DNA of 64,000 nucleotides from Desulfolucanica intricata. Lineage in GTDB: Bacteria > Bacillota > Desulfotomaculia > Desulfotomaculales > Desulfofarciminaceae. Positions 43,525 through 52,487 of the stretch are shown in pieces. The stretch is taken from NCBI RefSeq assembly GCF_001592105.1, contig NZ_BCWE01000008.1, forward strand, positions 62,001 through 126,000, read 5' to 3'. Positions within the stretch are counted from its first letter, which is position 1, and every line of letters begins with the position of its first letter. A model generated the notes under the pieces. It was not told the DNA's origin, did not search any database, and worked only from the letters and a program-made list of their open reading frames with translations. Made by a program: the position numbers and the translations under genes.

Positions 43525-44913
43525 CTAACAACCTCTCCTTAAGTTATTATATACACAATAAGGTACCATTTTTCCCTCGGGTAGAATAATGTGGGTACAG
43601 CATTTTTTTGCCAGCTTTAAATCAAAGTTGTACGGGTCCATTAAAGCTTGAATCCCGATCATGGTGATTTCCTTTTCCATTCCGGGTATTGTCCCAGGGG
43701 ATAAGCCACAACTTTGAACAAAGGTTTCTGATACCCGGTCCGATCCGGGAGTAGCACTGGCAGACCATAATACTTCTAATTGGTTGCGAGTTAAAGGAAG
43801 CAGGTCAACTATGTTTCTGTTCTTAAAATAGTTTAAATTGTTTTCAACATCTATTAACCGTGGTAATGTGGTTATCTGTTTCAAGTCATTATAGACATAG
43901 GTTATGGCAAAACAACCGGGAAAAGAGCAGGGTACCGGGATAAAATCACTTTTTAGTAGTGTTTTACCGGTTTGTATTTCAAGAGATTTAATTATATCCG
44001 GCAAGGTGGTCCGCTCTAAAGGAGTAGCTTTTCTAAACCGTCCTGTAAAAGCAGCCGGCTGAAACAAAACCCCTTTAATTGCCGGGTGTTTAATTGCAAA
44101 CTCCGCTATCTTTCCTATTTCATGCTCATTAATTCCCCGTGCAATGGTTGAAGATAAGACAATGGAATAATCTCTTTCGGCCAATTTTTCTATAGCTGAA
44201 AGTTTAATTTCTAGTAAGTCCAAACCTCTCAAGTGGTAGTATGTTTCCGGGGACAAACCGTCAAATTCCAGATAAATGGCGGGCTTAATCTTTGTTAGTT
44301 TTTCTAAAAAGCAATCATCTTGGGCTATCCGTAAGCCATTAGTCTTTAATTGGATTATCTGAATGCCCTTTTTCCTGGCTGTATTGATAATGGCAAAAAG
44401 TTCCGGGTGTAAAGTAGGTTCGCCCCCGCTAATTTGTATAACTTCGGGCTTTCCCTCACATGTTTGATATAGGTTTAACATTTTTTCTATCTGGCGCAGA
44501 CTGAGAAACGACTTTCCACCGGAATTGGTAAGACAATTAGAACAGTTTAAATCACAGGCATCGGTTATCTCAATAATTCCCAAACAAGTATGTTGTTTGT
44601 GCTCGGGACAAAGGCCACAATCTTCCGGGCAGCCATTTTTAACTATGGAAGCAAAAGCTTGGGGTAGGGTTCCCGGTTTATTGAATTGTTGGCCGTCCCG
44701 GTAGTGACCTGCATCAGAAGATATCAGACAGTCAAACCAGCCATGCTCTGGACAATATTTATGCAAATAGACACTGTTACCTTTAACCAGCACTTCCGCG
44801 TCAATTACTTTTCGGCATTCAGGGCAAAGACTTCTTGTTAATTCCAGAAAAATCTCCTGCCTGTCCCTTTTTCTGTTTACTATGTTAGAGGTTTTACCAT
44901 TTCTTCTAAGCAT
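43525..44913 (-). CDS. Radical SAM protein of the MJ0619/tetraether-synthase-like type
   Basis: A 462-residue radical SAM enzyme with several metal sites. The SAM cluster is C120-x3-C124-x2-C127 (ITDACDLNCSNCLTN). Upstream are C30-x2-C33 with C54 and C62, and the group C95, C99, C102, C110 (GCPEDCGLCPEHKQHTCLG). The C-terminus has paired cysteines and ends with KMVPYCVYN. This layout is that of MJ0619-like proteins, a family that includes archaeal tetraether synthase, and bacterial relatives make membrane-spanning lipids. ATG at 44913 follows GGGGG. Neighbours are phospholipid genes. The family call is by motif layout; a lipid substrate is inference. Confidence 0.8.
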   Translation of the reverse strand: MLRRNGKTSNIVNRKRDRQEIFLELTRSLCPECRKVIDAEVLVKGNSVYLHKYCPEHGWFDCLISSDAGHYRDGQQFNKPGTLPQAFASIVKNGCPEDCGLCPEHKQHTCLGIIEITDACDLNCSNCLTNSGGKSFLSLRQIEKMLNLYQTCEGKPEVIQISGGEPTLHPELFAIINTARKKGIQIIQLKTNGLRIAQDDCFLEKLTKIKPAIYLEFDGLSPETYYHLRGLDLLEIKLSAIEKLAERDYSIVLSSTIARGINEHEIGKIAEFAIKHPAIKGVLFQPAAFTGRFRKATPLERTTLPDIIKSLEIQTGKTLLKSDFIPVPCSFPGCFAITYVYNDLKQITTLPRLIDVENNLNYFKNRNIVDLLPLTRNQLEVLWSASATPGSDRVSETFVQSCGLSPGTIPGMEKEITMIGIQALMDPYNFDLKLAKKCCTHIILPEGKMVPYCVYNNLRRGC

Positions 44914-45102
44914 CCCCCGGCCCCCTTTTAATTTGCAGCATTTACCTGTGATTTTAGATTTGGATTTGTGTATTTCTTATAGAATAGCATGATTTATAAG
45001 GCAAAACAATAACTTTACATATGTTTAAAAATGGAGAATATATAATAATACTAACAGGTATATTGCTAATTTAATAATTAAAAAGCTGCCGGATTAATTT
45101 AA

Positions 45103-45600
45103 TTAACTTAGAAAATCGTTTGTTAATTCTTCAGAATCTTTTTGTAAGTGTACCTCCGCAAATTTTTTCCCGTCTAATGACCAAATAGTGTCTTCCAATA
45201 TTTGCTCACCGATAAATGGGTGTGATGTTCCTCCTATAATTTTATTATTAACAACGAAAACAGTAACTCTGGTTTTTCCTTCAGAGTTTATTGTATTTGT
45301 ATTGCTTTGCTGTTTCCAATTATCCAAAGGATGATTGCTTATAATGAATCTTTCAATATTAATTGTTTTACCGATATATTTAGCAGGGTTGACATTTTGT
45401 ACTTCCCAGCCGGTCATATGTGGAGATTCAGCTAATATTTCCTGGGTTAGCTTAAATTTTGCATTACCTTCATACGAAACAATTGTATACCCTTTCATTG
45501 TAAGATAATCTTTTGCTATAACTTTATCCTTTGCCATAGTTATGTGACAACAAATACCAAATGAGATAACAACGGCAAGGATAATAAATATCTTCTTCAT
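45103..45600 (-). CDS. Secreted DUF4830-like protein
   Basis: A 165-residue exported protein. The signal peptide KKIFIILAVVISFGICCHI precedes DYLTMKGYTIVSYEGNAKFK and a C-terminal part with NNKIIGGTSHPFIGEQILED. ATG at 45600 follows AAGGAGGT; an in-frame start at 45681 lies upstream of that ribosome binding site. The GYxVxSxEG motif suggests the DUF4830 group; function is unknown. A cysteine pair in the signal region may be removed on export. Confidence 0.7.
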   Translation of the reverse strand: MKKIFIILAVVISFGICCHITMAKDKVIAKDYLTMKGYTIVSYEGNAKFKLTQEILAESPHMTGWEVQNVNPAKYIGKTINIERFIISNHPLDNWKQQSNTNTINSEGKTRVTVFVVNNKIIGGTSHPFIGEQILEDTIWSLDGKKFAEVHLQKDSEELTNDFLS

Positions 45601-45771
45601 ATTTTTTACCTCCTTAAAATTCAATCTATTAATTAGACGATTGGAATGGATAAAAGTTTCATTTATTTTACTTTGTAGCAAATCATTTTAACATTTTTTC
45701 CAGACATTGTTTTTTTTAGGTAATGGGGGGAAATAATGATGTAATAACAACACGTATACTAAGGAGAATGA

Positions 45772-46335
45772 ATGAATAAATTATTATTCCTAAATAATTT
45801 TATAAAAAATCCTAAAATGGTGGGAGCAGTACTTCCCAGTTCATATCGACTGGCTGAAAAAATGATTAGGAATATCGATTTTAACCGGGCCCGGTGTATT
45901 GTAGAGTACGGCCCGGGAACAGGGGTTTTTACAAAAGAAATTGTTCTACGGAAGAACAAAGAAACATTTTTTCTAGTGTTTGAATTAAATGGAGAGTTCT
46001 ATGAGAAGTTAGCAAAGGATTTAGCCGGGGAAGAACGTGTATTGATTTTCAATGACAGTGTTGAAAACATGGACCTGTATCTCAAAAGTTATGGCTTTAC
46101 CGAGGTAGATTACATAATTTCCGGTTTGCCATTTACTGTTTTTTCCAGGCAAGTTACCGAAAAAATCTTTGCAAAAACAGCAGATGCTCTGCATAAGGAA
46201 GGGCAATTTGTGATATTTCAATACTCACTGTACTTATACAAATTTCTTAAAAAATACTTTACCCTTAAAACATGCTTTGAGCCGGTTAATATTCCCCCCG
46301 CTTTTGTATTTTATTGTAGCAAGAAAATCGCTTAA
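45772..46335 (+). CDS. Phospholipid N-methyltransferase-like protein (PmtA type)
   Basis: A 187-residue SAM-dependent methyltransferase with motif I in CIVEYGPGTGVFTKEIVL and the ISGLPFTVFSR segment seen in PmtA and KsgA relatives. PmtA proteins methylate phosphatidylethanolamine; the N-terminus NNFIKNPKMVGAVLPSSYRL is typical of that group. It is divergent from the secreted protein and sits beside pssA and psd, which make phosphatidylethanolamine. The stop codon TAA forms the loop of a palindromic hairpin. Confidence 0.8.
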   Translation: MNKLLFLNNFIKNPKMVGAVLPSSYRLAEKMIRNIDFNRARCIVEYGPGTGVFTKEIVLRKNKETFFLVFELNGEFYEKLAKDLAGEERVLIFNDSVENMDLYLKSYGFTEVDYIISGLPFTVFSRQVTEKIFAKTADALHKEGQFVIFQYSLYLYKFLKKYFTLKTCFEPVNIPPAFVFYCSKKIA

Positions 46336-46361
46336 AGCGACTTTCTTGCCGCGGGCACTCG
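46319..46361. repeat. Palindromic repeat, copy B, at the 3' end of the methyltransferase gene
   Basis: GCAAGAAAATCGCT (46319-46332) pairs with AGCGACTTTCTTGC (46336-46349) with one mismatch; the three-base loop is the stop codon. The flank GCGGGCACTC matches copy A at 16179-16231 in reverse orientation. Confidence 0.5.
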
Positions 46362-46393
46362 TAATCGGAAATTATCTGAGGTATAAAAAATAA

Positions 46394-46422
46394 AGATCTT
46401 AGAATAAATCTAAAGACCTTTT
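46394..46422. terminator. Terminator between convergent genes
   Basis: AGATCTTAGA and TCTAAAGACCT pair with a bulge, with A and T runs on the flanks. It separates the methyltransferase gene from pssA. Confidence 0.6.
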
Positions 46423-46431
46423 TCAGACCGG

Positions 46432-46962
46432 TTATACTTTTTTGATATGGTGCTTACAGACCATGAAATAACTTAATAAAAGCATTCCAATGGCTGTTAT
46501 GTAAGGGTGTACATCAAACTTGGTTTGATAAAGCGCAAAAAGCGCCAGTAGAAATCCGGCTACGGTAATCGGCAGGCCTACAAAAACATTATCATAATTT
46601 AGAATGTTATACCTTGCTAATCTGTAGGCGCCGCAAATTACAAAAGTAATCGCCAGGATTAACCCTAAAAATTGCAATTCGGTAAAACTTAGCATAAAAA
46701 TAGTAATCGCCGGAGCAATACCAAAAGTTATTACGTCTGCCAGGGAGTCCAATTGTTTTCCCATTTCACTTGTGACATGAAATTTACGTGCTACTTTACC
46801 GTCAAAACGGTCGAATACGGCTCCTAAAATAATTAACAGTCCTGCAAGGGTAAATTGATCTGCAGCAGCAACAATAATTGCCATCAATCCCATAATTATA
46901 TTGCAGAAAGTTAATATATTAGGTAATACGGCAACAGGGAAACTATTTTCATTTTTTCTCAT
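46432..46962 (-). CDS. pssA: CDP-diacylglycerol-serine O-phosphatidyltransferase
   Basis: A 176-residue integral membrane CDP-alcohol phosphatidyltransferase that makes phosphatidylserine. The catalytic motif D-G-x2-A-R-x8-G-x3-D-x3-D is seen as DRFDGKVARKF followed by MGKQLDSLADV. Four to six hydrophobic helices follow. It overlaps psd by 14 bases and is translated after it, so the two steps to phosphatidylethanolamine form one operon. Confidence 0.95.
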   Translation of the reverse strand: MRKNENSFPVAVLPNILTFCNIIMGLMAIIVAAADQFTLAGLLIILGAVFDRFDGKVARKFHVTSEMGKQLDSLADVITFGIAPAITIFMLSFTELQFLGLILAITFVICGAYRLARYNILNYDNVFVGLPITVAGFLLALFALYQTKFDVHPYITAIGMLLLSYFMVCKHHIKKV

Positions 46963-47581
46963 CCCGCAACACCCCTAAAACAGTTATTCCCGCTTTAACC
47001 TTTTGTCCTTTTTGTACCAGGATCTTCACATTGGTTGGTACAATAATTTCAGTGCAGGAACCGAATTTGATCAGACCAAAAATCTGGCCCTGCTCCAGTG
47101 AATCACCCTTCTTTTTGTAACAAACAATGCGTCTGGCTATAAAGCCGGTAATTTGGTGTACAAGTACTTTTAAATAATCATTTTCTATGACAATAGTATT
47201 TCTTTCATTAATATCGGAGGCATGATTTTTAAATGCAGGAAGATATTGACCCGGTCTATATTCAGTGTGGGTGATTTTTCCGCTAATCGGACTCCGGTTA
47301 ATATGGACATTAAATAAAGAAAGAAAGATTCTGATTTTTATTGCTTTATTGTAAATATAATTGCTGTCCTCCAATTCCTCTATCTCTTGTATTCTACCGT
47401 CTGCCGGAGATAAAATATGTGTATAATCCCGGATAACAGCTCTTGGGGGGTTTCGAAAAAAGAATGTTACAAACAATAACAGTATTATAGGTATCACAGC
47501 CAAAGTTGGGTTAATATAATAAACTAAAATACTGAGTGCAGCAAATACAAGTATGTACGGTATGCCGTCTTTAACGATCAT
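46949..47581 (-). CDS. psd: Phosphatidylserine decarboxylase (short, archaeal-type)
   Basis: A 210-residue proenzyme that decarboxylates phosphatidylserine to phosphatidylethanolamine. Two N-terminal membrane segments are followed by the PADGRIQEIEELED region and the self-cleavage site in GLIKFGSCTEI, where the serine becomes the pyruvoyl group. ATG at 47581 follows GGAGGA. It is first in the psd-pssA operon. Confidence 0.94.
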   Translation of the reverse strand: MIVKDGIPYILVFAALSILVYYINPTLAVIPIILLLFVTFFFRNPPRAVIRDYTHILSPADGRIQEIEELEDSNYIYNKAIKIRIFLSLFNVHINRSPISGKITHTEYRPGQYLPAFKNHASDINERNTIVIENDYLKVLVHQITGFIARRIVCYKKKGDSLEQGQIFGLIKFGSCTEIIVPTNVKILVQKGQKVKAGITVLGVLRDEKK

Positions 47582-47850
47582 TATATTCCTCCGATTTCAA
47601 TTTACCTCCTCAATATTATACTCCACAATCGTTGGGAGATAAACTGTTTTTTGTCGAAGGTGAAAAATGTGATATATAATTTTGTAGCTCTGATGCATTG
47701 GTTTTGAGTTTTTTTATTTTTACAGTGTTCTGTTATTTACTACGCATAGAAATATAAAATTCATGATTGTTTTTTCTTAGAATAAAGAGGAAATTTTTTA
47801 AATGCTGTAAAAAATACTACATAATATATAATCAGAGGAGAGATTTGTTA

Positions 47851-50259
47851 ATGGGCTTAGCAGAAAAGTTAAAAGATAAGATAATTGTTTTTGACGGTGC
47901 AATGGGTACCTTATTGCAGGCCGCAGGGTTGAAGCCCGGTGAGTGTCCGGAGCTTGTAAACCTCGATAAACCCGAAATAGTTAAAAACATCCACCGGCAA
48001 TATGTAGAGGCCGGGGCTGATGTGGTTGAAACCAACACTTTTGGAGGGACCCGACTAAAGTTGGCTGCCTACGGTTTGGCGGAGCAGGTATCAGAAATTA
48101 ACGCAGCAGCTGTTAAACTGGCTAAAGAAGCTGTAAGTGGACAAGCTCTGGTAGCCCTTTCTGTGGGGCCTACCGGAAAATTAATGTCTCCCCATGGCCC
48201 GCTGACCTTTGACGGGGCCTATCAGGCCTTTGTAGAGCAGATTGCTGCAGGGGCCGGTGCCGGAGCGGATGTTATCTGTATTGAAACCATGTCGGATCTG
48301 GGTGAAATACGTGCAGCTCTTTTGGCAGCCAAAGATGCCGCATCCGGTATCCCGGTAATTTGCTCGATGACTTTTGATTCTAACCGGCGTACTTTAATGG
48401 GTACTGACCCTGTCACGGCAGTGATTACTCTGCAGTCGATGGGTGCCAATGTGATTGGAGCTAACTGTTCCGGGGGACCGGAGGAATTGCTGGGTGTCAT
48501 TGAGGAGATGGCCGGCTTTTCCAAGGTGCCGCTAATCGTGCAGCCTAATGCAGGTATCCCTCATTTAGAGGGGGAGCACACAGTATATCCCCTTTCGGCA
48601 GCGGAAATGGGAAATTACAGCCGCCGCCTTGTTGAAGCGGGTGCGGCTATTATCGGCGGGTGCTGCGGTACCGGTCCGGATTATATACGGGCCATTAAAG
48701 AGCAGGTGTGCGGTTTAAGACCCGTACATAGACAGATAACCCCTGTAACAGCTATTACTTCAGCGAGACAGACGTTGTTTATCGGCAGTGATTATCCTGT
48801 ACGTATTGTGGGTGAGCGGATTAATCCCACCGGCCGACAGGAGCTTTCCGATCAGCTTAGAAAAGGCGAAATGACCCATGTTTTACGTGAAGCCGTCGAG
48901 CAGGTAGAAAACGGGGCGGACCTGCTGGATGTAAATATGGGGCTTCCTGAAGTGGATGAGGCAGCCCTAATGGAGAAGGCTGTGACTGCCCTGCAAACAG
49001 TAGTTAATGTACCGCTGCAATTGGATAGTACTGACCCAAAGGTGTTGGAGGCAGCTCTTAAGGCCTATCATGGCAAGCCGATTATTAATTCGGTAAACGG
49101 TAAGGAGGAAAGCTTAAGAACCATTCTACCTTTAGCTAAGAGATACGGAGCTTGTATTCTGGGATTGGCTTTAGATGATCAAGGTATACCTAAGACAGGA
49201 GAAGACAGGGTTAAAGTGGCGGAGAAAATTATGCAGCGGGCACTGGAACTGGGTATTCCTGAAGAAGATATTATTATCGATTCCCTGGTGCTTACGGCCA
49301 GTGCGCAGCAGGAAGCGGCTCTGGCCGCTGTTGAGTCGGTTCGCCTGGTTAAAGAAAGGTTAGGATTGACCACTTTATTAGGTGTTACTAATATCTCCTT
49401 CGGCCTGCCCAACCGGCCGCTGATTAATAATACTTATCTGGCTATGTGCTTGGCCGCTGGGGTAGATATAACGATTTTAAATCCCAGTGTCCGGGAAATG
49501 GTAGATACGGTGAAGGCTTCAGAGGTCCTAACAGCACGGGATAAGCAGTCCCGCAGGTATATTGCCCTGTATGGGGGAGCTAATACCAAAGCAGTTAAGG
49601 AGGAAGCTGTGAACTCTAAAGTTGAACAAAATACCGGTGAAAGGCTTTATCGGGCCATAGTTAAAGGGGTTATGGAAAATGCAGTTTCCTTACTCGAAGA
49701 GTTATTGGCTGGCGGACGGAGTCCTTTAGATATAGTGGATAATGTATTAGTTCCCGCCCTTGATGATGTGGGTGGTAAATACGACCGGGGAGAATACTTT
49801 TTACCCCAACTGATGCAGTCGGCTGAAGTTGTTCAATTAGCCTTCGGGCGTCTCAAACAAGAGCTAAAAGCAGAAGAGAAAGCCACTAAAGGTACTGTCT
49901 TACTGGCAACAGTGAAGGGAGATATTCATGATATCGGTAAAAATATAGTTAAAGTTTTGATGGAAAATTACGGCTTCGAAGTAGTAGATATGGGTAAAGA
50001 TGTATCCCCGGAGGAAATTGTTCGGGTAGTGAAAGATAAGAATATTCGCTTGGTAGGTTTAAGTGCCTTGATGACTACAACAGTACCGCATATGAAGGAA
50101 ACAATTGATCTTTTAAGAGAAGAAAATTTGGACTGCCGGGTAGTAGTGGGTGGAGCCGTATTGAACAAGCAGTATGCACAAAATATTAGGGCTGATTTCT
50201 ATGCTCGGGATGCTCGAGAAGGTGTGGCTATTGCCAGAAAAGTATTCGGAGAAGAGTAA
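47851..50259 (+). CDS. metH: B12-dependent methionine synthase without reactivation domain
   Basis: An 802-residue protein: homocysteine-binding barrel (FDGAMGTLLQAAGLKPG; Zn cysteines in GANCSGGPEE and GGCCGTGPDY), pterin/methyltetrahydrofolate barrel (VGERINPTGRQELSDQL; DLLDVNMGLPEVDE), cobalamin cap, and B12-binding domain with DIHDIGKNIV. The SAM-binding reactivation domain at the C-terminus of E. coli MetH is missing, as in Thermotoga and many anaerobes. ATG at 47851 follows AGAGGAGAG. The 269-base gap upstream (47582-47850) shows no recognisable riboswitch. Confidence 0.94.
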   Translation: MGLAEKLKDKIIVFDGAMGTLLQAAGLKPGECPELVNLDKPEIVKNIHRQYVEAGADVVETNTFGGTRLKLAAYGLAEQVSEINAAAVKLAKEAVSGQALVALSVGPTGKLMSPHGPLTFDGAYQAFVEQIAAGAGAGADVICIETMSDLGEIRAALLAAKDAASGIPVICSMTFDSNRRTLMGTDPVTAVITLQSMGANVIGANCSGGPEELLGVIEEMAGFSKVPLIVQPNAGIPHLEGEHTVYPLSAAEMGNYSRRLVEAGAAIIGGCCGTGPDYIRAIKEQVCGLRPVHRQITPVTAITSARQTLFIGSDYPVRIVGERINPTGRQELSDQLRKGEMTHVLREAVEQVENGADLLDVNMGLPEVDEAALMEKAVTALQTVVNVPLQLDSTDPKVLEAALKAYHGKPIINSVNGKEESLRTILPLAKRYGACILGLALDDQGIPKTGEDRVKVAEKIMQRALELGIPEEDIIIDSLVLTASAQQEAALAAVESVRLVKERLGLTTLLGVTNISFGLPNRPLINNTYLAMCLAAGVDITILNPSVREMVDTVKASEVLTARDKQSRRYIALYGGANTKAVKEEAVNSKVEQNTGERLYRAIVKGVMENAVSLLEELLAGGRSPLDIVDNVLVPALDDVGGKYDRGEYFLPQLMQSAEVVQLAFGRLKQELKAEEKATKGTVLLATVKGDIHDIGKNIVKVLMENYGFEVVDMGKDVSPEEIVRVVKDKNIRLVGLSALMTTTVPHMKETIDLLREENLDCRVVVGGAVLNKQYAQNIRADFYARDAREGVAIARKVFGEE

Positions 50260-50342
50260 CGGTATTTTGCAGGGTAGTTGCAAAAATTCACACGATGTGA
50301 GAGAATCAAGTTAACATAAATGTTTAACTTGGGGGCGAAGAT

Positions 50343-51254
50343 ATGAAGGCGGGCTGGGGTTATTTAATGGTTATAATGGCGGGGTGTGCTTGGGGGAGCT
50401 TGGGGATAGTGGGTAAGTTATTGTTTGCCGGTGGGTTTGAACCCCTTTCCGCTGTTTGGTTTAGGATTGCGATTTCTTTTGCTGCTTTATTAATTATAAT
50501 GCTGCTGTTTAAGAGGGCGGAGTTAAGAGTCAAAATAAAGGATTTACTTTTTTTTGCTCTTTTTGGTTTAATTTGTGTAAGTACTTTTAACGTAGTATAT
50601 TTTTATACTGTTAACTTAACTACAGTATCCACTGCGGCTATCTTATTATATACCGCACCGGCCTTTGTAGTTGTATTATCCCGGTATATCTTTGGAGAAT
50701 TTATTACTTCACGCAAATTAATCAGTCTTTTACTAAGTATGCTGGGGTGTTTTTTTGTGGTCAAAGGTTATGACCCCACTGCAGTGAAGTTAAATCTTCC
50801 GGGAATTCTCTGTGGGCTGCTGTCCGGTTTGACTTATGCTTTATATACAATTTTTGCAAAAAAGTCCTTAAATAAATACTCCCCCTGGACGGTGATACTG
50901 TATACTCAATGTTTTGGTTTATTATTTCTCTCCCTGGTTAATTCTCCTCTAGCGCTATTATCCGGGAGATACTCTTTGACAACATGGGGGGAACTGGTAT
51001 TTTTGGGTTTGATAAGTACTTTGTTTGCTTACATTTGCTACAACCAGGGTTTAAGGTACATCGAACCCGGGAAGGTCAGTATCATTGCTACAATCGAACC
51101 TGTTGTAGCAGTGGTTTTAGCATATGTATTTTTCAAGGAGCTATTGGAACCGGTTCAATTGTTGGGTACTGTTCTGGTTTTAACCGGGGTTATTTTAATT
51201 CAACTGCCGGTTAGGAAAAAAATTTCAGAAAGTACATCTACAGCCGCCGGTTAA
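50343..51254 (+). CDS. EamA/DMT-family transporter
   Basis: A 303-residue membrane protein with about ten hydrophobic helices in two EamA repeats, the drug/metabolite transporter layout. The first helix carries AGCAWGSLGIVGK, and the second repeat starts near GLLSGLTYALYTIF. Members export amino acids or other metabolites; the substrate is not predictable. ATG at 50343 follows TTGGGGGCG. It shares a bidirectional terminator with the next, convergent gene. Confidence 0.92.
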   Translation: MKAGWGYLMVIMAGCAWGSLGIVGKLLFAGGFEPLSAVWFRIAISFAALLIIMLLFKRAELRVKIKDLLFFALFGLICVSTFNVVYFYTVNLTTVSTAAILLYTAPAFVVVLSRYIFGEFITSRKLISLLLSMLGCFFVVKGYDPTAVKLNLPGILCGLLSGLTYALYTIFAKKSLNKYSPWTVILYTQCFGLLFLSLVNSPLALLSGRYSLTTWGELVFLGLISTLFAYICYNQGLRYIEPGKVSIIATIEPVVAVVLAYVFFKELLEPVQLLGTVLVLTGVILIQLPVRKKISESTSTAAG

Positions 51255-51267
51255 GGGATTAAAAACA

Positions 51268-51312
51268 AAGTAGTAAGGCATGTAATATTTACATATCCTT
51301 ACTACTTATTTT
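51268..51312. terminator. Bidirectional terminator
   Basis: AAGTAGTAAGG (51268-51278) pairs with CCTTACTACTT (51297-51307). An inner ATGTAAA/TTTACAT pairing extends it. It separates the EamA and MetE-like genes. Confidence 0.8.
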
Positions 51313-51313
51313 C

Positions 51314-52378
51314 TTAAGTACCCTGCATTATTTTAGAGACCTGCTTTGTGGCAGTGTATACCTTTTCGGCCAGCTCGGTGGAAAGGGTTCCTGTTCCACA
51401 GCTGGGGGTTACCAGGGACTGGTTTTTAAGTTTATCTTCGGGTATACCTTTAATAATAAGTGTGTTCAACTGTTCATTAAGCATTTTTACCAAAATCTCC
51501 GGTGAGTGGCTGATAATTTTCCCGGAAGTTGGTACAATACCCCAGGCTAAATATCCCCCCCGCTCCAAGAAATCGGTTATTTCATAAGAATACGCGGCAA
51601 ATTTATCAAAATATTCAAAGGCATCAAAGCTGATAATTTTAGCTTTTGATTGAAACAGCATGGACCAGTCTGTACTGGCACAGCAGTGTACTCCGGGTAT
51701 ACCGCCTGCTGCGGATATGCTGTTAAATACTTGATTAAGTTCAGATATAATTTCTTCACTTTTTAAAGTTATATGTGTTGATTGTCCGTAAGAATAAAGG
51801 CCGGGCTCATCTACAAATAAAATTGTGGGAAGTTGAAAACGGGACATCGTTTTTACTTGCCACCGGGCTTCCTGTTCAACAACTTTTATTACAATATCTT
51901 TAAGCTCGCTATTATAATAGGCGGACCGCCTGTCCTGATCTGTTATTGTTAAACCTAATGTTATGGGGCCGGTTACATGACCTTTAATAAAGCAAGTGTA
52001 TTTACCGGGCTTAAAATGTTCAAGAAAGGTATAAAAGCCTGCGGCATATTCCGCCGGATAAGCAAATTTATCTAAAGCTTTTTCTATATTTTCAATAGCT
52101 TCTAAATATAAAGAATAGAAATGGGTTAATTTTTCCGCCCAGTCGGGCTGGGTGGTGTCAAAATAGGGAGCCCGCTGTCCATTGTTGACAATCAGTCCAA
52201 TTTTGGCAAGAAGTGCTGTATTTTGTCCGATTAAACCTTCTAATGAAGAAATTTTAGGTAGTTGAGGCCAGTGGGGTATGGTTTCCAGGTACTCATTAAT
52301 TAGCTTTAAAGCTTCTGGCGGATTAGTGTGCGGAACACTTCCTATACCCGTTGCCGCAAAAGCCGGAATCTTAGTCAA
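51314..52378 (-). CDS. MetE/UROD-superfamily methyltransferase-like protein
   Basis: A 354-residue barrel related to the C-terminal catalytic half of MetE. Zinc-ligand positions are visible as the H and C of GVHCCASTDW and the cysteine of TPSCGTGTLS; the first strand reads GIGSVPHTNPPEALK. It lacks the N-terminal folate-binding half of full MetE. Short MetE forms in some anaerobes take methyl groups from corrinoid proteins; other relatives act in unrelated methyl transfers. It lies close to a MetH without a reactivation domain. A role in methionine synthesis is possible but unproven. Confidence 0.8.
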   Translation of the reverse strand: MTKIPAFAATGIGSVPHTNPPEALKLINEYLETIPHWPQLPKISSLEGLIGQNTALLAKIGLIVNNGQRAPYFDTTQPDWAEKLTHFYSLYLEAIENIEKALDKFAYPAEYAAGFYTFLEHFKPGKYTCFIKGHVTGPITLGLTITDQDRRSAYYNSELKDIVIKVVEQEARWQVKTMSRFQLPTILFVDEPGLYSYGQSTHITLKSEEIISELNQVFNSISAAGGIPGVHCCASTDWSMLFQSKAKIISFDAFEYFDKFAAYSYEITDFLERGGYLAWGIVPTSGKIISHSPEILVKMLNEQLNTLIIKGIPEDKLKNQSLVTPSCGTGTLSTELAEKVYTATKQVSKIMQGT

Positions 52379-52487
52379 TTATTGAATCCTCCTATTTTGA
52401 TTAATGAAAAATCTTATCTTACATTATTCGACATACTTGTATTAGATACCTGTCGGGGATTCAAAACTAACCTGAAGGTTTCCGGGT

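Noticed and set aside
47582-47850. Cobalamin or SAM riboswitch ahead of metH
   Set aside because: I looked for the B12 box and SAM-riboswitch landmarks and found none; the gap is A/T-rich without conserved stems.
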